A DNA stretch of 64,000 nt, taken from positions 1 through 64,000 of the forward strand of contig JBGTCV010000117.1 of the NCBI GenBank assembly GCA_041748655.1, given 5' to 3'. Under the pieces are notes generated by a model. It was not told the origin of the DNA, did no database searches, and saw only the letters and a program-made list of their open reading frames with translations. Position 1 is the stretch's first letter; every line of letters begins with the position of its first letter. This DNA is from Leptofilum sp041748655 (lineage in GTDB: Bacteria > Chloroflexota > Anaerolineae > Promineifilales > Promineifilaceae). This document shows positions 17,942 through 26,642 of this stretch, one piece after another. The position numbers were made by a program, and so were the translations under genes.

Positions 17942-20098
17942 ATGATCCAGTCCAAACTCAAACAAATATTCGGCTACGACAACTTCCGCCCACTGCAGGA
18001 AGAAATTATTCAAAACGTCCTCGGCAAACGCGATTCGCTGGTGGTGATGCCCACCGGCAGCGGCAAATCGCTTTGCTACCAGCTGCCTGCGCTGCAATTT
18101 CCTGGCCTGACGGTGGTGGTCACGCCGCTCATTTCGCTGATGGAAGACCAGGTGATGCAGTTAAGGGCATTGGGGGTAACGGCCGTTTACCTCAACAGTA
18201 CCCTGGACCCCATGACCTACGAATGGACTGCCGAACAGATTCGTACCGGCGAGGCCAATCTGCTGTACGCCGCCCCAGAAACATTGGTGCAACCCCGCAC
18301 CCTGGCCCTGCTCGACCAGTGCAGCGTAGACTGCCTCACCATCGACGAAGCCCACTGCATCTCCGAATGGGGCCACGACTTCCGGCCAGAGTATCGCCAG
18401 CTGGTTGAGCTGCGCCGCCGCCTACCGCAGGCCGTCTGCCTGGCCGTCACCGCCACGGCCACGGAGCGGGTGCGGCAGGACATTAAAACCAGCCTGGAAA
18501 TACCGGCCGCCCATGAGTTTGTGGCCAGCTTCGACCGGGACAACTTGATGCTGACGGTAGCGCCCAAAACCGACGGCCTGGCCCAAACCATCAATTTTTT
18601 GCAGACGCATCCCGATGAATCTGGCATTATTTACTGCTCCACCCGCAAACAGGTAGACTTTTTGGCTGGTGAACTGGCCCGGCGCGGCTGGTCGGTGCTG
18701 CCCTACCATGCCGGGCTGGACGACGCCACCCGCCGCCGCAATCAGCAGCGGTTCATCCGAGACGACGTGCCGATTATGGTTGCCACCATCGCGTTTGGCA
18801 TGGGGATCAACAAATCCAACGTCCGCTTCATTTTGCATTACGATCTGCCCAAAAACCTGGAAAGCTACTACCAGCAAATCGGCCGGGCCGGGCGGGATGG
18901 TTTGCCGTCTGACTGCCTGCTGCTGTTTAGCTACTCAGATGTGCAGACGATCAACTATTTCATCAATGAGCAGGAGCCAGCGCAGCAGATTGGTGGGCGG
19001 GCGCGATTGCAGGCGATGCTTGGTTTTGTAGAGACGAATGTGTGCCGGAGACGGCCGTTGCTCACCTACTTCGGCGAAGGATACGACAAAACGGATTGCG
19101 CCCAATGCGACAACTGCACCACCGAGGCGGGCGATCTGGTTGATTTGACCATCCCGGCACAGAAATTCCTCTCCTGCGTCAAGCGCACGGGCGAATTTTT
19201 TGGCCTCAACCATATCATCGACGTGCTGCGCGGCTCGCAGAGCCAGAAGGTGCTGTCGCGGGGGCACGACCGGCTGTCTACATACAACATCGGCCTGGAG
19301 TTTAGCAAGAGAGAGTGGCAATATTTGGCGCGGCAGTTTGTGCAGCAGGGGTTGATGGTGCAGGATATGGAGCACGGCAGCCTGAAGCTGACGCCGCAAG
19401 CATACGCCGTTTTCAAAGGGGAGACGGTGCGCGGCACGCTGCCAGACAAGCCACAGGCGGCTCCCTCGGCCACCGACTACGCCAATTACGACCAGGGCTT
19501 ATTTCAGCTGCTGCGCCAGAAGCGCAAGGGGCTGGCGGATGAGGCTGGCGTGCCGCCCTACGTCATCTTTTCTGACCGGGCGCTGGTGGAGATGGCCACC
19601 TACTTCCCGCAGTCGCGCCCCAGCTTTGGCACGATGAACGGGGTGGGCGAGGTGAAGCTGGCCAACTTCGCCGACATTTTCTTGCCGATTATCCAGACCT
19701 ATTGTGCGGAAAATGGGTTGGCGGAGGTGAGGAAAACGGCCGTTTCCATCCCAAGAGCCTCCTCAAGCAGCAGCACGCCTGGTGGACGAACGTTGGAGGT
19801 GCTGAATTTGTATAACAACGGCCGTACTCTCCCCGAACTGTGCCAACAGTACAACGTCAAGCGCAGCACCATTTTGAGCCATCTGTGGAAAGCCGTGCAG
19901 GCAGGGGGCACGCTGCGGAACAGTAATTTGCTAGAACATTCAGACCTTTCGCCCGACCAACAGCAGCAAGCTCTGGCCGCCTTTGCCGAACACGGCCCAG
20001 AGTTCCTGCGCCCCGTCTACGACGCCCTCAACGAAACCGTCGATTTTGAAGAGCTTCACCTCCTGCGCCTCCATTTTGTGAGCCAAGCGAGGGAATAG
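17942..20098 (+). CDS. recQ: ATP-dependent DNA helicase RecQ
   Basis: A 718-residue 3'-5' DNA helicase for recombination and fork repair. Motif I (MPTGSGKSLCYQLPA), the DEAH box (DEAHCIS) and motif VI (QIGRAGRDG) are present. A zinc-binding cluster (CRRRPLL...CAQCDNC) and a winged-helix RQC domain follow, then an HRDC domain near residues 515-590. The last 100 residues hold an extra helix-turn-helix (RTLPELCQQYNVKRSTILSH), known at the end of many RecQ proteins. ATG 17942 is the start because the sequence aligns with RecQ from there (FGYDNFRPLQEEII). Confidence 0.96.
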   Translation: MIQSKLKQIFGYDNFRPLQEEIIQNVLGKRDSLVVMPTGSGKSLCYQLPALQFPGLTVVVTPLISLMEDQVMQLRALGVTAVYLNSTLDPMTYEWTAEQIRTGEANLLYAAPETLVQPRTLALLDQCSVDCLTIDEAHCISEWGHDFRPEYRQLVELRRRLPQAVCLAVTATATERVRQDIKTSLEIPAAHEFVASFDRDNLMLTVAPKTDGLAQTINFLQTHPDESGIIYCSTRKQVDFLAGELARRGWSVLPYHAGLDDATRRRNQQRFIRDDVPIMVATIAFGMGINKSNVRFILHYDLPKNLESYYQQIGRAGRDGLPSDCLLLFSYSDVQTINYFINEQEPAQQIGGRARLQAMLGFVETNVCRRRPLLTYFGEGYDKTDCAQCDNCTTEAGDLVDLTIPAQKFLSCVKRTGEFFGLNHIIDVLRGSQSQKVLSRGHDRLSTYNIGLEFSKREWQYLARQFVQQGLMVQDMEHGSLKLTPQAYAVFKGETVRGTLPDKPQAAPSATDYANYDQGLFQLLRQKRKGLADEAGVPPYVIFSDRALVEMATYFPQSRPSFGTMNGVGEVKLANFADIFLPIIQTYCAENGLAEVRKTAVSIPRASSSSSTPGGRTLEVLNLYNNGRTLPELCQQYNVKRSTILSHLWKAVQAGGTLRNSNLLEHSDLSPDQQQQALAAFAEHGPEFLRPVYDALNETVDFEELHLLRLHFVSQARE

Positions 20099-20366
20099 GA
20101 CGCTGATAAACGTAGATGACGCGGGCGGAACGGCCGTTTCCATCAATAAACGGATGAATCGCCGCGCCTAATGTTCATAAAAGTATGCAGTCAAATTGAC
20201 CGTGTGCCCAAAGCCAAGATTGCGCTTGCGAATCCCATCACACTGGTATACGCTTAGAGCGGTTTGGTACAAACTGGGAGCGTGTGGCAACGGCCGTTTG
20301 CCAAACTGCTTATACAGCCTTTTGCAACCCACATGCATATTTTGCAAAGCTGTTTTTAATCCAACT
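20099..20366. other. Intergenic region after recQ
   Basis: I see no gene here. Right after the recQ stop comes a short word tract (GACGCTGATAAACGTAGATGACG). Two exact ACGGCCGT palindromes follow, near 20132 and 20291. The stretch becomes AT-rich towards the promoter at 20367. Confidence 0.5.
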
Positions 20367-20394
20367 TTGAAAGATTTACGCTTGAACCTATAAT
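20367..20394 (+). promoter_or_regulatory. Promoter of the TPR-protein gene
   Basis: TTGAAA (20367-20372) and TATAAT (20389-20394) with a 16-bp spacer make a near-consensus housekeeping promoter. It lies 34 bp before the ATG at 20429. Confidence 0.7.
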
Positions 20395-20428
20395 TTCAGG
20401 CTAACTTTCATAAATAACTTTAGAATCC

Positions 20429-21535
20429 ATGGCAAAAGATCAGACAAAATACCAAAAAGCAATAAAAATTGGTCTGGCTTATAACAAAGCAGAAAGGTGG
20501 AAAGATTCGTTCACAGCTTTCCGGGTAGCGATTAACGAGTTTCCCAATGACGCAGCGGCGTATGCCGGATTAGGCGAAGCGTGTCTAGGACTCAAGCAGC
20601 TGGAGCGGGCGCTGGACTGTTTTAAACTGGCGGCGCGGTATTCCAAAGGGGATATGCGCTATTTACGCAGCGTGGCCGATATTCAGGAGCGCCAGGGACA
20701 GCTGGCCGAGGCGGCCCGCACCTATCTGGCAATTGGCGAAATTTTGCTAAAGCAGCGCCAGCTGGATGAGGCAATTGGCAACTGGGAACGCTCCATTCGG
20801 CTGGATTCAAGCTTACTGGGATCGCACAAACGGCTGGCGACGGTGTTCCAGCGGCTAAACCGGACGCGGGACGCAGTTCGGGAATATCTGGCTATTGCCC
20901 GTATTTTGCAGATGCGGGGCGAGAATCAGAAGGCGCTGCAAATGTGCCAGGCGGCTTTGCGCCTGGACCCAGGCAATGAGGATGTGTTAACGGCCGTTAA
21001 GCTGATCCGTCATGGAGATTCTGCCTTTGCGGGAACGGCCGTTGCCGAAGAACCCACTACGCCAGCTCCTGGCCTATCTGCGGAAGAGCAGGCCGAAGCA
21101 GACAGCCTCACGGAAACGGTGCGCCAGATGGCAGCCATCTTTGAAGCGGAGCGCAGCCAGCAAGTTATAGCCGAGCGTGAAGAGGTGACAGATCCCATTG
21201 AAAAGGCGCGGCGGTTGGCTCAGGAAGAGCTGGCAGCAGAGCTGTTTCGGGATGAAGATGAGACGCAGGAGAGCGTCAATGGGCTGAGCAAACTGGAACG
21301 AGACGCACTGCTCGGACAGGCAATGGATTTTGAGACGCGCGGCCAACTAGATGATGCAATTGGTTGTTATCAACGGGCCATTAACGGCGGGCTACGGCTG
21401 CCGGCGGCCTACTTTTTGCTTGGCCTGCTTTATGTGGGAAATCGGCAGCGACCGCAAGCTGAAAAAGTGTTGAGTATGGCGGCCAAAAGTACAGCCTATC
21501 GACAAGCCAGCCAGCTTGTTCTAGCTAGCAGGTAA
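20429..21535 (+). CDS. TPR-repeat protein
   Basis: A 368-residue cytoplasmic protein made mostly of tetratricopeptide repeats. About five repeats cover residues 10-185 and one or two lie at the end (DDAIGCYQRAINGG). Between them is an acidic, Glu-rich helical linker (about 195-295). Such proteins are scaffolds; no catalytic domain is seen and the partner is unknown. It has its own strong promoter and no clear ribosome site. A degenerate palindrome (AACGGTCGTTT) follows the stop. Confidence 0.8.
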   Translation: MAKDQTKYQKAIKIGLAYNKAERWKDSFTAFRVAINEFPNDAAAYAGLGEACLGLKQLERALDCFKLAARYSKGDMRYLRSVADIQERQGQLAEAARTYLAIGEILLKQRQLDEAIGNWERSIRLDSSLLGSHKRLATVFQRLNRTRDAVREYLAIARILQMRGENQKALQMCQAALRLDPGNEDVLTAVKLIRHGDSAFAGTAVAEEPTTPAPGLSAEEQAEADSLTETVRQMAAIFEAERSQQVIAEREEVTDPIEKARRLAQEELAAELFRDEDETQESVNGLSKLERDALLGQAMDFETRGQLDDAIGCYQRAINGGLRLPAAYFLLGLLYVGNRQRPQAEKVLSMAAKSTAYRQASQLVLASR

Positions 21536-21665
21536 CGGTCGTTTCCCCCCCACCCCAGTTAAAAACGACCCTAAACAAACAGCTAACCAGAGAAAACACC
21601 GGGGAATCTAAAAACTCTGTGTCAAATCTTTAATCTGGTCATTTAAAAAAATCGAGATAATTTAC

Positions 21666-21980
21666 ATGCCAAAACCAAAAAAAGTCCGCCTGAGTGATGA
21701 AGCGGTATTTGAAACTATTTTACAGATGTGTACCGCCGCCTGGCCCGATGAAACCGTGCGGCCTGAAGATATTGCGATGACCTTGCATCCCCAGGAGTGG
21801 CAGGTACTCACCGGACGCATTCGCCTGGCCGTAAAGCAGCTGGCCGAAGCGGGCCTCATCCAAATTTTGCGCAAAGGCAAACCAGCGGATCCGGAAGATT
21901 TCAAGGGGATCTATCGGGTACAAATTGCAGATTCGTTTTGGGGTACCCCACCTGAAGACCCACCTACGCCAGCTGAATAA
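21666..21980 (+). CDS. DUF3253 winged-helix protein
   Basis: A 104-residue protein that matches the DUF3253 family: a small winged-helix-like domain with the pattern VRPEDIAMTLHPQEWQ, then IRLAVKQLAEAGLIQILRKG and a final KGIYRVQ strand. The function is unknown; the fold suggests nucleic-acid binding. ATG 21666 follows an AT-rich leader with GATAAT at 21655-21660 as a possible -10 box. Its last 17 bp overlap the end of the convergent DUF89 gene. Confidence 0.8.
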   Translation: MPKPKKVRLSDEAVFETILQMCTAAWPDETVRPEDIAMTLHPQEWQVLTGRIRLAVKQLAEAGLIQILRKGKPADPEDFKGIYRVQIADSFWGTPPEDPPTPAE

Positions 21981-23160
21981 CCCCCCAACGGCCGTTCACC
22001 AACCAATTCTCCTCTAACTGAGCCATTTTTACCGCCTGGCCCATCGCCAAACCCGCCAGCACTTCTGATTTGCTGGTACGCAGGAAAAGCGTCGGCGTAG
22101 GCAGGTAGCTAACCACGTCGGCGAAGGGGGTGGTGTGCGGCCACGGCGCGTCGCCCAATGCCCGGCGATAGTTGGCATCTCCCTTGCTGATAATGAGGTC
22201 GGTTGCTGCCAATTTTTGGCGCAGCTCGTCGGGCAGCTGCCAGAGGGGCTGGGGTGAGGTCCAAAACGGGTGGGTGGTGAGGCGCAAACGGCCGTCTAGC
22301 AAATAGCCCGTCAATCGCTGCCCCACCTGCTGCAATGCCGGATCTTCATTCTGTCGCAGGTTGGCCACCGTCGCCTCCACATCAATCACGGTAGCATCGG
22401 AAACGAAGGTGGGAAACAATTTCAGGTGAAACTGAACCGTCCCCGCCTGCCCCACAGCCAACAAATAATCCGCCAGGCACAAATCCCCGATCAGCTCAAA
22501 ACCAGCATTATCGATGATGAAATCGACTTGCGCCACCGGGTTTTGCAGGAGGTGGGTAACGGCCGTTCCATCATCGACCAACAAATGGGCCGTTTGGTCC
22601 GCTGCGTCGGCGTGGTTGGGCATCGCTTCGTCCCCGGCGGCCCACATGCTCATATCGGCCTGGTTGCCCCACAAATCAGCCAGCAGCAGCCGCCGAAAGC
22701 TGCTCGTTTGCCACCCGTGGGGAATCATCTGGTTGAGCTGGCGGCTGAGCGCTTTGGTTTGGGCGGCGGTGCTGACCAAACCGTGCTGCTTCTGATGCCA
22801 AAACGGATCAATCCCGCTGCGAAAATAGTCCACAGCCGCCACAATGCGGCGGTAAAAGTAAGTTTCCACAAAGAACCAGGGCGCTTCTAGCCAGTTTTGG
22901 CCCACGTGTGGCGCAATGTCTGCCTGCCAGGCGGGCAGGTCTGGGGCAAGGTGGTGGGGCAACGGCCGTATCTCCCCGTGCGGAATTTCATTGAGGAGGC
23001 GTTGGAGTTGGAAAACGGCCGTTTCCGGCAGTTCGTTTTCTTCCAAAACACGCTGCAAAATTTCCGGCAGCCGTCGAGCAATTGAATCTTCAGTGTAAGG
23101 CGTATCCACACCCCGCAGCGGAGTCGGTACGGGCAGTCTTGGTGCTGTTTTTGTTTGCAT
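21964..23160 (-). CDS. DUF89/ARMT1-like metal-dependent phosphatase
   Basis: A 398-residue protein of the DUF89 family (damage-control phosphatase, ARMT1 branch), which removes phosphate from reactive sugar phosphates or related damaged metabolites. Motifs visible are the helical N-terminal part with WFFVETYFYRRI, the metal-site strand DFIIDNAGFELIGD, and LIISKGDANYRRALGD close to the end. ATG 23160 is chosen; a longer frame would run into the upstream methyltransferase gene. It appears to be the last gene of a three-gene operon with an O-methyltransferase and a VOC protein. Confidence 0.85.
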   Translation of the reverse strand: MQTKTAPRLPVPTPLRGVDTPYTEDSIARRLPEILQRVLEENELPETAVFQLQRLLNEIPHGEIRPLPHHLAPDLPAWQADIAPHVGQNWLEAPWFFVETYFYRRIVAAVDYFRSGIDPFWHQKQHGLVSTAAQTKALSRQLNQMIPHGWQTSSFRRLLLADLWGNQADMSMWAAGDEAMPNHADAADQTAHLLVDDGTAVTHLLQNPVAQVDFIIDNAGFELIGDLCLADYLLAVGQAGTVQFHLKLFPTFVSDATVIDVEATVANLRQNEDPALQQVGQRLTGYLLDGRLRLTTHPFWTSPQPLWQLPDELRQKLAATDLIISKGDANYRRALGDAPWPHTTPFADVVSYLPTPTLFLRTSKSEVLAGLAMGQAVKMAQLEENWLVNGRWGVIQLA

Positions 23161-23167
23161 AGAAAGG

Positions 23168-23809
23168 TTAGCCTGTTTTGTAAGCCACCAACAAACCATC
23201 GCGAATCGGCAGCAGCGATGAAATCCAGTTGGCGCTGTGAGTCAGCATGTCGGTGGCCTGGCGAATCGCCTGGGTTGCTTCATCCCGCACCGATTCATCC
23301 CAGACGCGCCCGCTCCATACCATGTTGTCGATGATCAGCACGCCGCCCGGACGCAGCTTCTGCGCAATCACTACCAGCGAATCCGGGTAAGCTGGCTTGT
23401 CAATATCGTTGAAGATCAGGTCGAAAGGGCCGTCGGTTTGGCGCAGCGCTTCTACCGCTTCGCTCATGTGGAACTTTACCAGATCGCCGTAGCCCAGGCT
23501 TTGCAGGTGTGTCTGCGCCATTTGGGAGAGCTGCTCATCCCAAACCACATGATGCACCTCACCGCCGCCATTTTCGCGCACGGCGCGGGCAAACCAGGCG
23601 GTGGAATAGCCATAGCCCGATCCCAGCTCAAAAATGCGCTGCGCCTTGATCATGCGGGCAATTTGGTAACATGCCTGTCCCGAAGCCGGGCCAATGATGG
23701 GAAAGTTGTGTTCGTCGGCATACGCTTCCATTTTTTGCAATTCAAACGGCCGTTCCGGCACCAATCCATTCAAATATTGTTCCAAATCATCTTTATAATT
23801 CTCGCTCAA
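23168..23809 (-). CDS. SAM-dependent O-methyltransferase
   Basis: A 213-residue class I methyltransferase of the caffeoyl-CoA/catechol O-methyltransferase type. The SAM-binding loop FELGSGYGYSTAWFA lies near residue 60, the metal-binding acidic motif FDLIFNDIDK near residue 124, and IDNMVWSGRV follows, as in this family. The substrate is unknown. The start is TTG 23809, with AAGGAGA about 7 bp upstream; its first base overlaps the TGA of the VOC gene. Coupling of the three genes suggests a common small-molecule substrate. Confidence 0.88.
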   Translation of the reverse strand: MSENYKDDLEQYLNGLVPERPFELQKMEAYADEHNFPIIGPASGQACYQIARMIKAQRIFELGSGYGYSTAWFARAVRENGGGEVHHVVWDEQLSQMAQTHLQSLGYGDLVKFHMSEAVEALRQTDGPFDLIFNDIDKPAYPDSLVVIAQKLRPGGVLIIDNMVWSGRVWDESVRDEATQAIRQATDMLTHSANWISSLLPIRDGLLVAYKTG

Positions 23810-24177
23810 AACGTGTCTCCTTCTTGCATAAATTCCAGTCGGTTACCAAAGGGATCGTTGACATAAAATCGGCGCACGCCCACGCCGGAATCGTCTTCTA
23901 CAATGGCGATGCCTGCCGCTTCCAAGTGCGCCTGGGCCGCCGCCAGATCGGCCACGCGTAGGCCGGGGTGGGCTTTGGTGGCGGGTACAAAATCAGCCTG
24001 GACGCCGAGATGCAGCTCCAAACCTTCACCGGCAAACCAGCAGCCGCCTTTGGCTTTCAGCTGGGCTGGCTTCTCCAGTTCACGCAGGTTGAGAATACGG
24101 CCGTAAAACGCCCGCGCCATCTCCTCGCCACCCGGCGGCATGGCCAACTGTACATGATCTAGTCGAGTAATTTTCAT
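23806..24177 (-). CDS. VOC-family (glyoxalase-like) protein
   Basis: A 123-residue protein with the paired beta-alpha-beta-beta-beta fold of the vicinal oxygen chelate family. The pattern is clear: LDHVQLAMPPGGEEMARAFY at the start and the ending RRFYVNDPFGNRLEFMQ. Likely metal ligands are His8 and the Glu of RLEFM. Activity could be lyase, dioxygenase or resistance; nothing in the sequence decides. ATG 24177 is chosen because AGGAG lies 6 bp before it; the ATG directly before (24180) would be too close. Confidence 0.85.
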   Translation of the reverse strand: MKITRLDHVQLAMPPGGEEMARAFYGRILNLRELEKPAQLKAKGGCWFAGEGLELHLGVQADFVPATKAHPGLRVADLAAAQAHLEAAGIAIVEDDSGVGVRRFYVNDPFGNRLEFMQEGDTF

Positions 24178-24192
24178 CATTAGCTCCTGAAA

Positions 24193-24240
24193 AGCGGAAC
24201 ACAAAGTTTTACAGAGAAGCTCAGAGTTTCACAGAGAATG
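24193..24240. repeat. Degenerate CACAGAG word tract
   Basis: A short tract with the words ACAGAG, CAGAG and CACAGAG lies between the VOC gene and the YfhO-like gene. Similar words are at 56505-56520. It looks like a decayed member of the word-repeat class seen at 25324 and 17804. Confidence 0.35.
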
Positions 24241-24251
24241 AAAAACCTGTG

Positions 24252-26588
24252 TCAGCTGCGGACTTTTAGCCGGTAGCTCCACACAAAGTAAGCCACGGAC
24301 AACAGCCAGGTGAGCAGCGAGAGCGTTAGCCCGATGGCCCAGCCCGGCGGCCTATACCGAAACGATACCTCGTGCTGCCCCGGCGGCACCAAAACGGCCC
24401 GGAAGGCGTAGTTGGCCGTGACAATTTCGGTGGGCTGGCCGTCGATTTGGGCGGTCCAGCCGGGCGCGGCCATGTCGGTGAGCAGCAGGTAGGCGGGTTG
24501 GCTGGTGTTGATTTGCACGGCCGTTTCATTTAAATCATACCGCAAAAGCAGCAGTTCTGCCGGGGCCGGTTCGCCCGCCAGCGGTTCGCCCGCTTCTAGA
24601 AAGATAGTCTGGCGGGGATTGAAGGCGGGGTCGTGAACGGCCGTAAATACCGCATCCTTATCTGGCAAAACAATCGCCTCGTGCACCAGCAAAATGCGTG
24701 GCAGAGCCAGCGTGTTCAGGTAAACCGTCACCTGCGGATCGCCATCGAACACCGGAATGAGGAAGGTGGTGTCCCCCGGTGGCGGCCCCTTGCTGGCCAC
24801 GACGTACTTCACCCCCAGCAGGTTGTACAGCGGCGACCCGCGAAAGCCAAGTGAGCCGATATGCACGTTGTAATTGGCCAGCTGGAGCGGATTGTACACG
24901 CCGCCGATGTCGTACAGCCGCTCGATCTGCCCCAGGCTGGGCTGCCAATGCTGCGTGGCTACTTCTACACGAAAAAAGCTGTCGTCGGCCTGAATGAACG
25001 CCAGGGCGGGCGAGTTGGCGGCAAAGCCTAGCGTTGGGTCGTTAGGCTCAATTTCTACACTGCGCCCCAGACCAATCAGATCGACGGCCAGCAGCAAAAC
25101 GGCCGTCACCGCCAGCAAACGCCCCGGCAGCCAACCCCGCACATACGCGGCCAGCATCAGCCAGCTCGCTCCAGCCAGTAAAGCGAAAGTGGTAACGGCC
25201 GTTGCCATCTGCGCCACCTTATCCGGCCGAACCGCCCCCAATTCTGCCGCCCGCCCACTCAGCCACACGCCAAAAACGAGCAGAAAAACGGCCGTGCCCC
25301 CCAACCACCCCCAAAGTATTTTTACCGCAGAGGGCGCGGAGAACGCAGAGGAGACTTTTTCTTTTAACCTTTGCGCCCTCCGCGCTCTTTGCGGTTCAAT
25401 TCGCTTCAGCAGACCATCCAAACCAAAAGCGGCCAGGATTGCCAGGCAAAGGTTGGCCAGCACCACAAAACGGGCGGGCACCTGGAACGGCACGAGGGGC
25501 AGCCAGCCAAACAGCAGGCCGTAAACGGGCGAATTGCCCCCCAGCGCCAGCAGCAAAAAGAGCAGCCCAGCCAGGGCAAAAAAGAGCGCCTGGCGCGTTT
25601 TTCCCAGCAAAAAGGGCAGCGGCAGCAGCAGCCAGGGCAGCACACCGGCATAACCCGCTTCCACGCGCGGCCAATCGCCCCAAAAGCCCAGAATGCCCCG
25701 GCCATAAAAATCAGGGGCCAGCAGGCCGATAAGCCCGGCCAGCGGCAGGGAGTAGTTGGTCGATTGGGCAAAGCTGAAGCCAGCGCGCACGGTGTGGGGA
25801 ATGAGCAGCACGGCGGGCAGCAGCGCCAAGGCTGCCCCTGCAATGCCTACCGCGCCAATAATAAGCAGCTGGGTGAGGAAACGGCCGTTCAAGGGACGGC
25901 CGTCCCACCCCGCCACCGTCCGATACAGCCCGTAGCTGCCCAAAAACAGCCCGGTCATAAAGGTCATCTGCCCGTGACCGGCCAATGTACTGACGCTCAC
26001 CGCCAACCCGCCAAACAGCGCCCAGCGCAGCTGTACCTGCCAGTCCGTGGCCTCGATGGCGCGATGCAGTCCCAGCAGCGCCAGCGGCAGCCAGGCGATG
26101 GCCGCGTTCAAATTCAGGTTGCCGATGTGGGTGATGAACAAATCGGAGAACATGAAGGCCAGAGCGCCGAGCATGGCGGGCAAAACGGCGATGCGATTTT
26201 GCGGCTGCCAGCCGCGCAGGCAGAGGTAGAGGCCGGTTCCGGCCAGCCAAAAGTGAAACAGCACCAACCCTTCAATCGCCCGGTAAGACGGGTTGGGATT
26301 GAGCAAAAAGAGCAGCAAATTAGGGGGATAAAACAGCCCGGACTGGTTATCGGCCAGGAAGGGGGCACCGGCATACAAAAACGGGTTCCACAGCGGCAGC
26401 TGGCCATCGTGCAGGCTCTGCGCCGCAAAGCGGTACATCGGATAAACAAAGGAAACCAGGTCGCCCCCGCCGCGTGGAATCCACGCCTGTCCGCTCACCA
26501 CGGGCCAGAAAAAGAGGAGAACGGCCGTTCCCAACCCCAACACCGCCAGCAAATCCGGCAGCCACTTTTGCTTTAAAATAAGGCGCAT
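24252..26588 (-). CDS. YfhO-like polytopic membrane protein
   Basis: A 778-residue protein with about 12 membrane segments, an N-terminal part typical of YfhO/GT-C-like proteins (a membrane helix, then DLVSFVYPMYRFAAQSL and PLWNPFLYAGAPFLAD) and an outer-face beta-rich C-terminal part. Relatives are lipid-linked sugar transferases or helpers in glycosylation of cell-wall polymers. Oddity: about 24 codons (roughly residues 399-422, spanning RIEPQRARRAQRLKEKVSSA) are encoded by an in-frame palindromic element at 25324-25395. It falls in a loop between membrane segments, so the protein may still work. The gene has at least six ACGGCCGT sites. Confidence 0.82.
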   Translation of the reverse strand: MRLILKQKWLPDLLAVLGLGTAVLLFFWPVVSGQAWIPRGGGDLVSFVYPMYRFAAQSLHDGQLPLWNPFLYAGAPFLADNQSGLFYPPNLLLFLLNPNPSYRAIEGLVLFHFWLAGTGLYLCLRGWQPQNRIAVLPAMLGALAFMFSDLFITHIGNLNLNAAIAWLPLALLGLHRAIEATDWQVQLRWALFGGLAVSVSTLAGHGQMTFMTGLFLGSYGLYRTVAGWDGRPLNGRFLTQLLIIGAVGIAGAALALLPAVLLIPHTVRAGFSFAQSTNYSLPLAGLIGLLAPDFYGRGILGFWGDWPRVEAGYAGVLPWLLLPLPFLLGKTRQALFFALAGLLFLLLALGGNSPVYGLLFGWLPLVPFQVPARFVVLANLCLAILAAFGLDGLLKRIEPQRARRAQRLKEKVSSAFSAPSAVKILWGWLGGTAVFLLVFGVWLSGRAAELGAVRPDKVAQMATAVTTFALLAGASWLMLAAYVRGWLPGRLLAVTAVLLLAVDLIGLGRSVEIEPNDPTLGFAANSPALAFIQADDSFFRVEVATQHWQPSLGQIERLYDIGGVYNPLQLANYNVHIGSLGFRGSPLYNLLGVKYVVASKGPPPGDTTFLIPVFDGDPQVTVYLNTLALPRILLVHEAIVLPDKDAVFTAVHDPAFNPRQTIFLEAGEPLAGEPAPAELLLLRYDLNETAVQINTSQPAYLLLTDMAAPGWTAQIDGQPTEIVTANYAFRAVLVPPGQHEVSFRYRPPGWAIGLTLSLLTWLLSVAYFVWSYRLKVRS
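25324..25395. repeat. Palindromic element in frame inside a gene
   Basis: ACCGCAGAGGGCGCGGAG at 25324-25341 opens a 28-bp arm that pairs, with 23 of 28 positions matching, with the arm ending CGCTCTTTGCGGT at 25395. The loop is TTTTC-rich. It is made of the same kind of words (CGCAGAGG, CGCAAAGG) as the intergenic tracts at 17804 and 59017, but here it lies in the YfhO-like coding region with length a multiple of three and no stop in the gene's frame. Confidence 0.75.
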
Positions 26589-26601
26589 AACATCGCAGGA
26601 C

Positions 26602-26634
26602 AGATTGGTTCAATCTTTGAGATTGAACCAATCT
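26602..26634. terminator. 15-bp perfect hairpin after ettA
   Basis: AGATTGGTTCAATCT (26602-26616) pairs exactly with AGATTGAACCAATCT (26620-26634) across a 3-base loop. It is directly after the ettA stop on the minus strand and before the YfhO-like gene. The words match the hairpin at 5186-5218. It may act as a terminator or an mRNA 3' stabiliser; no T-run follows. Confidence 0.55.
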
Positions 26635-26642
26635 AATAAGCC

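Noticed and set aside
25371..26576. A 401-codon plus-strand frame opposite the YfhO-like gene
   Set aside because: It is rich in Gln, Arg and Gly as antisense frames of GC-rich membrane genes are, with no motif, while the minus strand encodes a clear polytopic protein.
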